Notes: a model not told the origin generated them from the letters alone. A stretch of 53,248 nt of DNA from Candidatus Saccharimonadota bacterium (GCA_004554425.1 SFMI01000011.1:1-53248); one strand, 5' to 3'; positions 26,540 to 35,675 are shown, counted from the stretch's first letter. Program-made: numbers and translations.

Positions 26540-27448
26540 GTGAACTTTTATAAAGCTATTTTCACTTTTGTAGTAGCCTGCGGTTTAGCTTGGAGTCTAC
26601 AAACTGCAGCCTACGCCGACGAAAACGCCGGACAGGAAGAAATGACCCAAGCTCTGCAAACTTTTTACGCCGGACAATGGGACGATTCTATTAAGCAATT
26701 CGAAGAAATCTTAGCTAAAGATCCTAAAAATACTTTGGCTTTAGCTTATATTTTAGATGCCTATTACCGTAAAAAAGATGTAGACGGTATCGTCAGCCAA
26801 ATTGAAACCGAAACGGCTGCAACCGGCGAAAACGGCGAATCTTTAAGCAAACTCGGCATGGCCTACTTTTTGAGAGGCAAGCTTGTTCCCAATGTTTTGG
26901 ACGAAGCCCTTACCGAATTTAAGTCAGCCGTAGAAAATGATCCAGAAAATTCTATGGCTTATTCTGGTATGGGTTTGGTTTATTTCCAGAAACGCATGAT
27001 GCCCAGAGCAAAAGGTTTCTTCGTCAGAGCCTTGCGTTTAAATCCCCATGATATTATGGCTATGGATCGTTTGGGCAACATTCTTTTGGTAGATGAGAAG
27101 AAACCGTCTGAGGCCAAAGATATTTACCAGCGCATCGTAGAAGAGCTTCCAGCTTATCCCGACGGTCAATATTTTATGGGATCGGCACTTTACGATATGG
27201 GTAAATATGAAGAAGCCATTCCTTATTTAAAACGCAGCGCCGAGCTCGATCCTCAAGGTTTTACCCAGGGATTCGACGCTTTAACTCTCTGCGGTGACAT
27301 CTACTTGAAAGAAGGACGCTTCGAAGAAGCTTTAGCTATTTACGAGACAGCCAAAAAAGTACGTCCGGAAAGTACTTATGTCGATTATAAAATGAAATTA
27401 GCTCGCGAAAAGAAAACAGCTCCGGCCACTAAAGTGAACGATCACTAA
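26540..27448 (+). CDS. Exported tetratricopeptide-repeat protein
   Basis: 302 residues from GTG at 26540 with GGGAG upstream. Residues 1-26 form a Sec signal peptide (cleavage AYA-D). TPR units follow: LQTFYAGQWDDSIKQFEEIL, SMAYSGMGLVYFQKRMM, YPDGQYFMGSALYDMGKYEEAI, and LCGDIYLKEGRFEEALAIYE. TPRs scaffold protein complexes, so this is probably a periplasmic adaptor. The following gene encodes a likely outer-membrane barrel, but a structured leader and a terminator-like hairpin separate them. Confidence 0.88.
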   Translation: MNFYKAIFTFVVACGLAWSLQTAAYADENAGQEEMTQALQTFYAGQWDDSIKQFEEILAKDPKNTLALAYILDAYYRKKDVDGIVSQIETETAATGENGESLSKLGMAYFLRGKLVPNVLDEALTEFKSAVENDPENSMAYSGMGLVYFQKRMMPRAKGFFVRALRLNPHDIMAMDRLGNILLVDEKKPSEAKDIYQRIVEELPAYPDGQYFMGSALYDMGKYEEAIPYLKRSAELDPQGFTQGFDALTLCGDIYLKEGRFEEALAIYETAKKVRPESTYVDYKMKLAREKKTAPATKVNDH

Positions 27449-27477
27449 TTATTTTTACCCAGATCAACAAAATTGCG

Positions 27478-27565
27478 GAGGGCCTTAACTCTAAGGGGAG
27501 AACTTCTGCCTGCAAAGGAAATAGAAGGGCCTCGTTGAAGCGTAGAGCTCTTCGCAGTTTTTTTT
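27478..27565 (+). promoter_or_regulatory. Riboswitch-like leader with terminator before barrel gene
   Basis: GAGG..GCC pairs with GGGCCTC (27478-27484 with 27527-27533). CCTTA/TAAGG forms one hairpin (27483-27496). CTTCT/AGAAG with inner CCT/AGG forms another (27503-27527). This is a three-way junction. It is followed by a weak GAAG/CTTC stem and eight T (27558-27565), 26 bases before the GTG start. The layout of a folded domain followed by a terminator resembles a riboswitch or attenuator, but I recognise no known class. It could simply be the terminator of the TPR gene. Confidence 0.4.
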
Positions 27566-27591
27566 ATTATCTCGTGAAGGAGTCTGGCTCT

Positions 27592-28368
27592 GTGAAAAAA
27601 CTCATACCCGCTTTGGCCCTAGGTGCTGCGCTTTTCTCAGCGCTTCCTGCGGCAGCCCAAACCGGTCCAGACCACGATATGCGCTTTGAGCTCACTTACA
27701 GCCCCCTGCGTATTTCTACGTCTAAACCTTCGGGTGTAGTCCATTCTAATTTAACTGCCATTACTTTTAGTGGCGAGGGCAGAATCTTTCAGGGCATTAT
27801 GTTTGGTGGAAGCTTCACCAGAGGAGGCGGAAGCAACTTAGATGTAGTCGGCGTCAACGAGTTTGGCGATCCCATTACAATGAATTGCTCCGGTCCTGAG
27901 TTTAATGACCTTAAAGTCTATGCCAAAATTCCTTTCAATTTCGCTTCTCTGGCTGAGAGTGATCGCACCATGGACAAAGCTCCAGCTATGTCCCCCTTGT
28001 ATGGCTATGTAGGCTACAAGAATACCAGTTTAACTTCAAAATGGCCTGACGGCTCCGGCTTTACCGGGAAAGCAAACATAGAAAACTCTTCCGGTTTCGG
28101 TTTTGGTTTAGGCGCTGAATTTAATTGGGATCCCGTAGGTCTCTATGGCCAAGCCGTGTACTATCCTTGCATGATCACTAAAAATGTAGGTTTGGACGGC
28201 AACCCCGACGGTAAGCTTAATGTTTGGGAATGGGACTTAGGTCTGAGAACAAACTTCAAGGACAGTCCTATCCAAGCTAAGATTGGCTATCACTTCGAAC
28301 AGCATAGCGCCAGCAATTTGAAGCTTAAATATGACGGCATTCAAATTGGCGCCACCGCTGAATTCTAA
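27592..28368 (+). CDS. Probable outer-membrane beta-barrel protein
   Basis: 258 residues from GTG at 27592, with GAAGGAG nine bases upstream; the frame is open further to 27535, but the signal peptide begins at VKKLIPALALGAAL and ends AAAQ. The mature protein is Gly/aromatic-rich with alternating strands (LYGYVGYKNTSL, FGFGLGAEFNWDPVGLYGQ). It ends in Phe after IGATAEF, the C-terminal signature of outer-membrane barrels recognised by BamA. No specific porin family recognised. Confidence 0.8.
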   Translation: MKKLIPALALGAALFSALPAAAQTGPDHDMRFELTYSPLRISTSKPSGVVHSNLTAITFSGEGRIFQGIMFGGSFTRGGGSNLDVVGVNEFGDPITMNCSGPEFNDLKVYAKIPFNFASLAESDRTMDKAPAMSPLYGYVGYKNTSLTSKWPDGSGFTGKANIENSSGFGFGLGAEFNWDPVGLYGQAVYYPCMITKNVGLDGNPDGKLNVWEWDLGLRTNFKDSPIQAKIGYHFEQHSASNLKLKYDGIQIGATAEF

Positions 28369-28387
28369 TCCTTACCGGAATTAGAGC

Positions 28388-28439
28388 AAAAAAAATCCCC
28401 TCCTTCGCTGTCAAAATAACGAAGAGGGGATTTTTTTTA
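28388..28439. terminator. Bidirectional terminator
   Basis: AATCCCCTCCTTCG and CGAAGAGGGGATT pair with one mismatch, flanked by long A and T runs on either side. It serves the barrel gene on the plus strand and overlaps the stop codon of recR on the minus strand. Confidence 0.9.
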
Positions 28440-29036
28440 GGCAAGCTGCCTATTTCCCAAAGCTCTTGATAAGGTGAGGGGATCGGCATATTCCAAATCT
28501 GCTCCCATGGGAAGCCCCGAAGCCAACCTAGTGATCCTGACTTGGTCAGCCCTCAAAATATTCTTAAGATACAGGGCAGTGGCTTCTCCCGATACAGTAG
28601 GATTAGTAGCCAAAATAATTTCTCTAACAGGTTCTTTAGCTAAACGCTCTTGCAAGGAAGCTATATTTAATTGTTCGGGGCCTATGCCATCAAGCGGCGA
28701 AATTAAGCCTCCCAACACATGATAAAGTCCGGCATACTCACCAGAATTTTCCATGGCCATAAGGTCACGAGTATTGGCTACCACACAAATAGTAGTTTCG
28801 TCGCGCCGCCCATCTTGACAAATCTCGCATAAATCGCCCTCAGCGATATTGCCACACTTGCTACAAGCTCTCAAACGCACCTTAACTTCCACCATGGCTT
28901 TAGCTAAAGCTTCTACACGCTCCTTAGAAGCATCCAACAAGTAAAAAGCCAAACGCGACGCCGTCTTCGGCCCTACTGTAGGCAATTGTTGTAATTGTTC
29001 CAAAAGATGCTCTAAAGACTGAGGATATTTAGACAT
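28437..29036 (-). CDS. recR: Recombination protein RecR
   Basis: 199 residues, the usual length. RecR works with RecO and RecF in loading RecA at gaps. An N-terminal helix-hairpin-helix segment (LPTVGPKTASRLAFYLL), the zinc finger C-x2-C...C-x2-C (ACSKCGNIAEGDLCEIC), and the Toprim region (ICVVANTRDLMAMENSG to GLYHVLGGLISPLDGIGPEQLN) are all present. It follows ybaB by eight bases, as in many bacteria. Confidence 0.97.
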   Translation of the reverse strand: MSKYPQSLEHLLEQLQQLPTVGPKTASRLAFYLLDASKERVEALAKAMVEVKVRLRACSKCGNIAEGDLCEICQDGRRDETTICVVANTRDLMAMENSGEYAGLYHVLGGLISPLDGIGPEQLNIASLQERLAKEPVREIILATNPTVSGEATALYLKNILRADQVRITRLASGLPMGADLEYADPLTLSRALGNRQLA

Positions 29037-29044
29037 TTCTTAAA

Positions 29045-29353
29045 CTAGAATAACCCTGGAGGTAAGTTCAAACCGGCAGCGACGCGCCCCATGCGATTAG
29101 AAGAAAGTTCGCGTGATTTTTCTAAGCCATCATTTATAGCTACCAAAACTAAATCTTCCAAAACTCCCATATCATCGGGATCTACCGCATCTTTAGAAAT
29201 GCTGATGGATTTTACGATTTGGGCTCCGGTAACTACAACTTTAACGGCTCCACCACCAGCGACACCCTCTACGGTAGCGCTTTCCAGCTCTTTTTGAGCG
29301 GAGGCTAAATCATTTTGCATTTTCTGCATTTGCTTCATAATTTGTCTCTGCAT
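29045..29353 (-). CDS. ybaB: YbaB/EbfC nucleoid-associated protein
   Basis: 102 residues. The N-terminal helix is Gln/Met/Lys-rich (MKQMQKMQNDLASAQKEL), then VEGVAGGGAVKVVVTG and the C-terminal RMGRVAAGLNLPPGLF are typical of this family. It binds DNA as a dimer. Position between dnaX-type genes and recR is the classic dnaX-ybaB-recR arrangement, here interrupted by yheU and a phosphodiesterase. Confidence 0.96.
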   Translation of the reverse strand: MQRQIMKQMQKMQNDLASAQKELESATVEGVAGGGAVKVVVTGAQIVKSISISKDAVDPDDMGVLEDLVLVAINDGLEKSRELSSNRMGRVAAGLNLPPGLF

Positions 29354-29529
29354 TTTTCTTTTTCTCCTTTTGAAATAGGCTTAAACCAAGACTTAAACCA
29401 CGCCTGTGGTTCGCCTTCCAAACTTGCAAGCCTGCCAAAGCTAGGCCAAAGGCAATGCGTCTCAAGCCTTCACTAAATAGCAATTTTATCAAGATACATT
29501 AGCCCCATTGGACTATCGCCAAAGAAAAA

Positions 29530-29981
29530 CTAAATGTCTATATTTTTTGTATAAATTTTCTTGCCCTCAATTTCCAGCATGTACATATGAGGAAACTGTC
29601 CACCGCGAGGCTCAGAGACGCTGCCTGGATTTATATAGAGCACATCATTTTCATAATATTGCTCGTAGCGATATGACCGTAAACGACTACGTCTATTTTG
29701 TTAGGATCGGGAGTAAAAGACAAATTATCCAAATTATGAATAACGTAAATATTTATATCTTCTACATGGAGCGCAGCATCTTTAGGTAAATTATCCGCCC
29801 AAGGACGCCAATCACAATTGCCACGTACAGCCGTTACAGGAGCAATAGTAGCCAGTTCTTCCAAAATCAGCGGATCTTCAGTATCTCCAGCACAAACGAT
29901 ATAGTCGCAATCTTCCAAATAATCCATAACGTGAGGATCAAGACGACCATGAATATCAGAAATTAAAGCCACATTTGTCAT
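29530..29981 (-). CDS. yfcE: YfcE-type metallophosphoesterase, frameshifted near 3' end
   Basis: The uninterrupted frame (29631-29981) gives 116 residues: metal motifs SDIHG, CAGDTED, VRGNCD and an interior His (VIHNLD). It ends VVYGHIATSN.. then stop, where the family has GHTHR. In another frame the following bases read RYEQYYENDVLYINPGSVSEP and a full C-terminus to a TAG at 29530. The full length then is about 151 residues, normal for the MJ0936/YfcE phosphodiesterase family. The loss of four bases (or one) inside the GHTHR motif would explain it. It may be a pseudogene, a strain variant or an assembly error. Confidence 0.85.
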
Positions 29982-29983
29982 AA

Positions 29984-30214
29984 CTAAATTTGCTCTTTTT
30001 TTACAATATTGATTTCTTTTTCTACAGGATCAAACATTATAGCCAACTGGTGCTCGGCTAATTTCTTTTTGAGAATATCTACCCTCTTTTGCAAAGGCAT
30101 AGAGCACTCATAACCTCCGCGAGTAGCGTATTCTTCCAAAACACCTTGCAAAGCTCCGTCGCTCAAACGTTCATAGGGAACTTCTATTAAGCGAGCATCA
30201 ATTTCTTCATCCAT
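29984..30214 (-). CDS. yheU: YheU/UPF0270-like protein
   Basis: 76 residues. The pattern IEVPYERLSDGALQGVLEEY..TRGGYE then KRVDILKKKL and IMFDPVEKEINIV matches the UPF0270 (YheU) family, whose members read IPWQELSPETLDNLIESFVLREG. Function is not established. It sits seven bases after dnaX and two before yfcE, so it is in the same operon. Confidence 0.85.
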   Translation of the reverse strand: MDEEIDARLIEVPYERLSDGALQGVLEEYATRGGYECSMPLQKRVDILKKKLAEHQLAIMFDPVEKEINIVKKEQI

Positions 30215-30220
30215 AATGTC

Positions 30221-32191
30221 TTAAGCCTCCACTCGAGCAGTAGGATCGGACGCGCTGTCATTGGCATACTTACTCAAAGTCTGTCCAGCGAAACTATTAA
30301 GTACCAAATTTACAGTATGCATATATTCATCTTGCGGATTGATAGTAACCACCTTGCCAAGGCGCAAATCTATCTGAATAGGACGTTGCATAGCTTCTGT
30401 CAGAACACTTTCAATATTTGCACGCTCTTTGGAGGCAGCTTCATAATCGTCCTGACGATCACTTTCAAATTTTATAACAATCACGCCTTGACGGGCCGAA
30501 AGACACTTAGTACCGCGAACTAAAGCAAAAATAGACGGTTTCTTATCTTCCAAATAAGCTAACAATTTTTGCCAGAACTTGCCGGCACTGCCTTGCTTAT
30601 TTTTACTTTCGTTTTTTGCATATGAAGCCGAAGCTTTAGCAACAGTGGCACTTTCAGGCTCAGTTTGAGCAACTTTAGTTGATGATAGCGAAGACGATGC
30701 TTTTGTCGTTGTTGTCCCCCAACCCAAATCATCAATTTGCCCAGTTGATGAAGCCATTTCTGAGGAAGTAGTGAGCGCATTCGGAGCCAAGCTCTGAGTA
30801 TTTTTTACAACTTTCCCTACCTTCAGCTTCGTAGCGGAAGTGGCCCCTACAACTGACGCAGAGTCTACAACCGACACCGAAGGATGTTCAAGGTTGCTGG
30901 CGTGTGCCTCAATAGCCGAAGCTTTAGGCATCATAAGACTATCTATAGGTTTTGTTGAAACAATAGGCGACTGAGCCGAGTAACTGTTTTTGATTATTTT
31001 TAAAGCTGAAACTTCAGCTTCCAAAGTTTCGATTCTGGCCAAAAGGCTGCTTTGATCTGTTCCAGCTAACGGTGCGGTCAGCTGAACAAGCACTGTCTCC
31101 CAAGACAACCGAGCATTTTGACTGCCGGAAAGGCGACGTTGCAATTCGCTTATGCTGCCAATCCAACTTAAAATTGTGCCCAATTTTACCAATTGACTGC
31201 GCTTAACTAACTCTTGAAAATAATTGTCCGTTACTCCTAAAACTTCTTGATCGGCCGCTTTCACACAAACCAACATCATCTGGCGCAAATATTCCAAAAG
31301 CTCAGCAGCTAATTTGTTTAAGTTGCGTCCCTTGTTAATCAGCTCATCCAAAAGGCCCAAAACTCGACCAGTATCTTGAGCGATAAAACCAGACACAAGA
31401 TCCTGAATGGCTTCGGCCCCGGCTAGCCCTAAAAGGCCACGCACATCCTCTCCGCTAATCTGTTGACTGCCTCCCTGCTGACAACAGAAAAACATAGCTT
31501 GCTCCAAAGTTACCAAAGCGTCGCGCATGGAGCCTTCAGAAGATCTAGCTATAAGCTCAGCGGCCAGATCGTCAATTTGCACATTTTCTTTAGCGGCAAT
31601 ACTTTTTATATGATTGACAGTTTGCTGTAAAGTAAAGCGTTGAAAATTGTAACGCTGACAACGGGAAATAATCGTAGCCGGAATTTTTTCCGGATCGGTA
31701 GTAGCTAAAATAAAAACAACATGCTTAGGAGGCTCTTCTAGAGTTTTTAAAAGTGCGTTAAAAGAAGAGTCGGACAACTTATGGACTTCGTCAATAATAT
31801 AAACTTTATAGCGCACCTGAGCCGGGGCAAATTGTACCTTGTCAACAATAAACTCTCGGATTTTATCTACCTGAGTATTAGAAGCAGCGTCAATTTCCAG
31901 TACATCCAAACATGAGCCTTCAGCAATAGATCGACAAGCTGAACACTGGCAACAAGGCTCAGCTGTAGGTCCCGAATGTGGATTATCGGCAGTACCCTCG
32001 CAATTTAAGGCTTTAGCTAAAATTCTAGCTGTACTGGTTTTACCAGTGCCACGCGGACCACAAAAAAGATAAACATTGGCCATACGGCCGGAAGCCAAGC
32101 CATTTTTTAAAGTTCTTACTACTACTTCTTGACCTATTAAATCTTCAAATCTTTGGGAGCGATATTTTTGAAAAAGCGAGACACTGGCCAT
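30221..32191 (-). CDS. dnaX: DNA polymerase III subunit gamma/tau
   Basis: 656 residues. Clamp-loader ATPase: Walker A GPRGTGKTS (about residues 45-53), four Cys zinc cluster (EPCCQCSACRS), DEVHKLSDSSFNALLKTLEEPP and the sensor-type ATTDPEKIPATIISRCQRY. A Ser/Thr-rich, low-complexity linker at about 390-520 joins the N-terminal clamp loader to a C-terminal domain that may bind the polymerase. The length fits the tau form. I see no obvious slippery site, so a separate gamma product is not predicted. Confidence 0.97.
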   Translation of the reverse strand: MASVSLFQKYRSQRFEDLIGQEVVVRTLKNGLASGRMANVYLFCGPRGTGKTSTARILAKALNCEGTADNPHSGPTAEPCCQCSACRSIAEGSCLDVLEIDAASNTQVDKIREFIVDKVQFAPAQVRYKVYIIDEVHKLSDSSFNALLKTLEEPPKHVVFILATTDPEKIPATIISRCQRYNFQRFTLQQTVNHIKSIAAKENVQIDDLAAELIARSSEGSMRDALVTLEQAMFFCCQQGGSQQISGEDVRGLLGLAGAEAIQDLVSGFIAQDTGRVLGLLDELINKGRNLNKLAAELLEYLRQMMLVCVKAADQEVLGVTDNYFQELVKRSQLVKLGTILSWIGSISELQRRLSGSQNARLSWETVLVQLTAPLAGTDQSSLLARIETLEAEVSALKIIKNSYSAQSPIVSTKPIDSLMMPKASAIEAHASNLEHPSVSVVDSASVVGATSATKLKVGKVVKNTQSLAPNALTTSSEMASSTGQIDDLGWGTTTTKASSSLSSTKVAQTEPESATVAKASASYAKNESKNKQGSAGKFWQKLLAYLEDKKPSIFALVRGTKCLSARQGVIVIKFESDRQDDYEAASKERANIESVLTEAMQRPIQIDLRLGKVVTINPQDEYMHTVNLVLNSFAGQTLSKYANDSASDPTARVEA

Positions 32192-32215
32192 ATTAATTAA
32201 AAGAACTCCTAGAAT

Positions 32216-32566
32216 TTAGCTGCGGCTTCCGGTTTTAGCTGAAAAAAATTGAACAAAATCAGGAACTAACCGAATGCGGAGCTCCATATCTTTAAGTGAT
32301 TGACTTTGCTTAGCGGGTTCCACTTGCTCTTCAGGCGGAGGCAAGGGGCAATTTTTTCCCCCAGAAATAGGGCCACTATTTAAATCTTGATAAAAAACCC
32401 ACGCGGCAATAAGCACAATTATGAGCATAAGGGGCAACAAAAAACCAAAAAGGAAACAACCCAAAGCGGAAAAGAGAATTTTTAAGCCTATATTGCCAGG
32501 AGTAGAATAAAACTCTTTAATGCGTTCATATACTTTTAAAGCATAGTTGCCAATTCTCTCCCACAT
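32216..32566 (-). CDS. Small membrane protein of unknown function
   Basis: 116 residues. One long or two short hydrophobic stretches (about 26-58: LKILFSALGCFLFGFLLPLM..) are followed by a Pro/Gln/Ser-rich soluble tail. It is 24 bases upstream of dnaX on the same strand and probably co-transcribed. No family recognised. Confidence 0.65.
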   Translation of the reverse strand: MWERIGNYALKVYERIKEFYSTPGNIGLKILFSALGCFLFGFLLPLMLIIVLIAAWVFYQDLNSGPISGGKNCPLPPPEEQVEPAKQSQSLKDMELRIRLVPDFVQFFSAKTGSRS

Positions 32567-32705
32567 AAACGCTCAAGCCTCCACTTTTCTTTTATGGCCT
32601 CAAAGTGCTTTAATTTAAGAGCAAACTTGGTTTACCTTCTAGCCCATACTAAGCTCAACTCCAAAGCAAACTTGGTTAAACATAGCCTAAGCCAGTAAAA
32701 AATGC

Positions 32706-32711
32706 TAGAAT
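32706..32711 (+). promoter_or_regulatory. Extended -10 promoter for glnS
   Basis: TGCTAGAAT (extended -10) lies about 77 bases upstream of glnS. It is followed by a seven-base hairpin AAGGTCG/CGACCTT (32713-32737), possibly the first stem of the mRNA leader. Confidence 0.4.
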
Positions 32712-32787
32712 TAAGGTCGGTCGTAAATTTCGACCTTATTCTAATGGACGCGATTTCTGAGATCCGCCCTATAAGGAATTATCAACT

Positions 32788-34500
32788 ATGAGTAACGATA
32801 CCAATACAGAGCGCGTGGAATCAACTTCTCCTCACGCTACCAATTTTATTCGCAACATTATAGACGAGGATTTGGCCAGCGGCAAACACACTACCGTTGT
32901 CACCCGTTTTCCGCCCGAACCCAATGGATATTTACACGTTGGCCATGCTAAAGCTATTTGCTTAGACTTTGGCTTAGCCCGCGATTATCACGGTACTTGC
33001 CATTTGCGCATGGACGACACCAACCCCGGCAAAGAAGAGACCGAATACATCAACGCGATCAAAGAAGACGTAAAATGGCTCGGCTTCGAGTGGGGCGACA
33101 AAGTTTACAACGCTTCCGATTATTTCGATCAGCTTTACGAATATGCCGAACGCCTGATTATGAAAGGCAAAGCTTACGTAGATGACTCCAGCGCCGAAGA
33201 GATTCGCCTGAGCCGCGGTACGCTTACTGAGCCCGGCAAAAATAGTCCTTGCCGCGATCGTTCCGTAGAAGAGAACTTAGATCTTTTCCGTCGCATGAAA
33301 AATGGAGAATTCCCTGACGGTGCCAAGGTTTTGCGCGCCAAAATTGACATGGCTCACCCCAATATTGTCATGCGCGATCCTACTCTGTATCGTATTCGTC
33401 ATCAGTCCCATCCTCATACTGGCGACAAGTGGTGCATCTATCCTATGTACGACTTCACCCACTGCCTCTCCGACTCTATTGAAGGCATTACCCATTCCCT
33501 GTGCACTTTAGAGTTTGAGAACAACCGTCCCCTTTATGATTGGGTCTTGGAAAATGTAGGCGTAGAATGCCGCCCTCGTCAGATCGAGTTTTCTCGCCTC
33601 AACTTAGAATCAGTAATCGTCAGCAAACGCAAGCTCCTCCAATTGGTGAAAGAGCACCGCGTCAACGGTTGGGACGATCCTCGTATGCCAACTATTGCTG
33701 GTATGCGCCGTCGCGGCTATACTCCCGAAGCTATTCGCTTATTCTGCGATCGTATCGGTATTAGCAAAGCCGAAACTTGGACTAGCTATTCAGTCTTTGA
33801 GCAAGCCGTCCGTGACGATCTCAATCCCAAAGTGCCACGCATTATGGGCGTCCTTCGTCCCTTAAAGCTCGTTATTGACAACTATCCCGAAGGCCAAGTA
33901 GAAGAGTTTGAAGCTCCCTACTTCCCTGACGATCCGCCGAAGATGGGCTATCGCAACCTTAAGTTCACCAAAGAAATCTTTATTGAGCGCGATGACTTTA
34001 TGGAAGAGCCGGTACCTAAGTTCTTCCGTTTGGCGCCCGGTCGCGAAGTTCGCTTGCGCCGCGCTTATATTATTAAGTGCGAATCCGTAGTCAAAGACGA
34101 AAATGGCAACATTATCGAAGTTCATTGCACTTACGATCCAGAGTCTAAGGGTGGCAACGCTGCCGATGGCCGTAAAATTAAAGGTACCTTGCACTGGGTC
34201 TCTGCCACTGAGTCCATTCCTTGCGAAGTTAGACTTTACGATCGCCTCTTTGCTGTCGATCATCCCGCTACCCGCGAAGATGTCAACTTTATTGACGAGC
34301 TTAACCCCAACTCTTTGGAAATTATTACCGATGCCAGAGTAGAAAGCAGCGTAGCCGAAACTCCCGCAGGAAAATGGTTCCAGTTTGAGCGCACCGGTTA
34401 TTTCTATACCGATAAAGATACGACCAAAGATCACATGGTATTTAACCGCGTAGTCACCTTAAAAGATACTTGGGCCAAGATTATGCAAGGCAAAAAGTAA
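32788..34500 (+). CDS. glnS: Glutaminyl-tRNA synthetase
   Basis: 570 residues. It charges tRNA-Gln with glutamine. HIGH motif in PEPNGYLHVGHAKA (about residues 46-59), the DDTNPGKEETEYINAI segment, and the KMSKS-type motif VIVSKRKLLQL. PTIAGMRRRGYTPEAIR is typical of GlnRS. The C-terminal anticodon-binding beta barrels are present (APGREVRLRRAYII, KIKGTLHWVSA). Having GlnRS suggests the organism need not rely on GatCAB for Gln-tRNA. Confidence 0.97.
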   Translation: MSNDTNTERVESTSPHATNFIRNIIDEDLASGKHTTVVTRFPPEPNGYLHVGHAKAICLDFGLARDYHGTCHLRMDDTNPGKEETEYINAIKEDVKWLGFEWGDKVYNASDYFDQLYEYAERLIMKGKAYVDDSSAEEIRLSRGTLTEPGKNSPCRDRSVEENLDLFRRMKNGEFPDGAKVLRAKIDMAHPNIVMRDPTLYRIRHQSHPHTGDKWCIYPMYDFTHCLSDSIEGITHSLCTLEFENNRPLYDWVLENVGVECRPRQIEFSRLNLESVIVSKRKLLQLVKEHRVNGWDDPRMPTIAGMRRRGYTPEAIRLFCDRIGISKAETWTSYSVFEQAVRDDLNPKVPRIMGVLRPLKLVIDNYPEGQVEEFEAPYFPDDPPKMGYRNLKFTKEIFIERDDFMEEPVPKFFRLAPGREVRLRRAYIIKCESVVKDENGNIIEVHCTYDPESKGGNAADGRKIKGTLHWVSATESIPCEVRLYDRLFAVDHPATREDVNFIDELNPNSLEIITDARVESSVAETPAGKWFQFERTGYFYTDKDTTKDHMVFNRVVTLKDTWAKIMQGKK

Positions 34501-34527
34501 ACTTTTAAGCTATAAACGCTAACATAC

Positions 34528-34563
34528 AAAAAGACCGCTTCTTCTTTGGAGGCGGTCTTTTCT
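34528..34563. terminator. Bidirectional terminator
   Basis: AAAAGACCGC and GCGGTCTTTT form a perfect stem with A-run and T-run on either side. It serves glnS on the plus strand and the phosphorylase on the minus strand. Confidence 0.92.
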
Positions 34564-34624
34564 ATTACTATTTACTTAGGTACAAACAAGCTATACTAGC
34601 TCGACTAATTTCCTAACAAAATGA

Positions 34625-35428
34625 CTACATGGTATCGCCAGCTAAAGCGTGGTGGCAAGAGCAATCTTTACTTAAATCGATTTTTTCGATAATTTTGTAA
34701 ATGAGCGCTTTTACTTTTTGGTTATTTTCGGCAAACACTCGGCTCACTTCGTCACCAGTTACCGCTTCAGCAATACCTTCAATACCAGCATCATAATCTG
34801 TAATTAAGGATACGTTGACGTAACAAATTTCCATTTCGCGGGCTAAATAGCACTCAGGGTAGCCAGTCATGTTAACTACATGCCAGCCCATCTTTCTAAA
34901 CCATTCGCTTTCGGCTCTGGTAGAAAAACGCGGCCCCTGTATTACAACCATAGTGCCTTTAGGATGAACTTCAATGCCAAGTTCTTTAGCACATTCTACA
35001 ACTAAAGGACGTAAGCTAGGGCAATAGGGCTCGGCTCCAGTTAAATGGCGCACTTCAGGCCCTTCAAAAAAAGTATCTTTACGTCCCCAAGTTCTATCTA
35101 CAAATTGATCACAAACGACAAAGCTGCCAGGTTTAATATCAACTTGCAAGCTACCTGCGGCACAAGGGCCGATAATAGCTTTAACACCCAGTTGCTTCAT
35201 AGCCCAAAGGTTAGCTCTATATGGAATATGCGTAGGCGACAAACGATGATCGGCGCCATGGCGAGGCAAAAAGGCTACACGCTTGCCGTGAATATTGATT
35301 AAAGAAATTTTGTCGCTAGTAGGGCCGTAAGGTGTGTTAAGCGCAATCATTTCCGCATTGGAATCTAAACTATAGAAACCGGAACCGCCGAAAACGCCAA
35401 TATCTGCTTTAGCATTGCAAGTAAACAT
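34625..35428 (-). CDS. mtnP: MTA / 6-oxopurine nucleoside phosphorylase
   Basis: 267 residues. The family motif set is clear: GVFGGSGFY at the N-terminus, FLPRHGADHRLSPTHIPYRAN, GPCAAGSLQVDIKPGSFVVCDQFVDRTWGRKDTFF, TMVVIQGPRFSTRAES, and NMTGYPE with ITDYDAGIEG. The substrate loops (TGYPE, DYDAG) resemble bacterial 6-oxopurine-type members as much as strict methylthioadenosine phosphorylases, so it may cleave MTA, inosine or guanosine with phosphate. It contributes to purine salvage. Confidence 0.9.
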   Translation of the reverse strand: MFTCNAKADIGVFGGSGFYSLDSNAEMIALNTPYGPTSDKISLINIHGKRVAFLPRHGADHRLSPTHIPYRANLWAMKQLGVKAIIGPCAAGSLQVDIKPGSFVVCDQFVDRTWGRKDTFFEGPEVRHLTGAEPYCPSLRPLVVECAKELGIEVHPKGTMVVIQGPRFSTRAESEWFRKMGWHVVNMTGYPECYLAREMEICYVNVSLITDYDAGIEGIAEAVTGDEVSRVFAENNQKVKALIYKIIEKIDLSKDCSCHHALAGDTM

Positions 35429-35634
35429 TAAATGGAACCTTTCTTAGCTAAGCGAACAAATTTACTGCTAAGCTACTTTCGGCGCTATTCTAGCCAAATT
35501 AAAGTCGGCCTTTTTTAAGCCGCGAAATGTTTTCTAAACACTCCTTTATTTTAAGGCCTATAGCTTTAGCTACTGGCGGGGAAAGGCATTACCTATCATG
35601 CGACAAGCGGCCGTTTTTTATGACCAAAAGGTAT

Positions 35635-35661
35635 AAAAAAAAGACCCTAACCTTTTGAGTC
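35635..35661 (-). terminator. Probable terminator after tRNA-Val
   Basis: On the minus strand GACTC/GGGTC (one G-U) forms a short stem followed by T8. Weak stem, good T-run. Confidence 0.5.
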
Positions 35662-35675
35662 AAGATCCTATCTTA

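Noticed and set aside
30221..32191. Programmed frameshift in dnaX giving a gamma form
   Set aside because: I did not find a clear slippery A-rich site with a following stem in the expected region.
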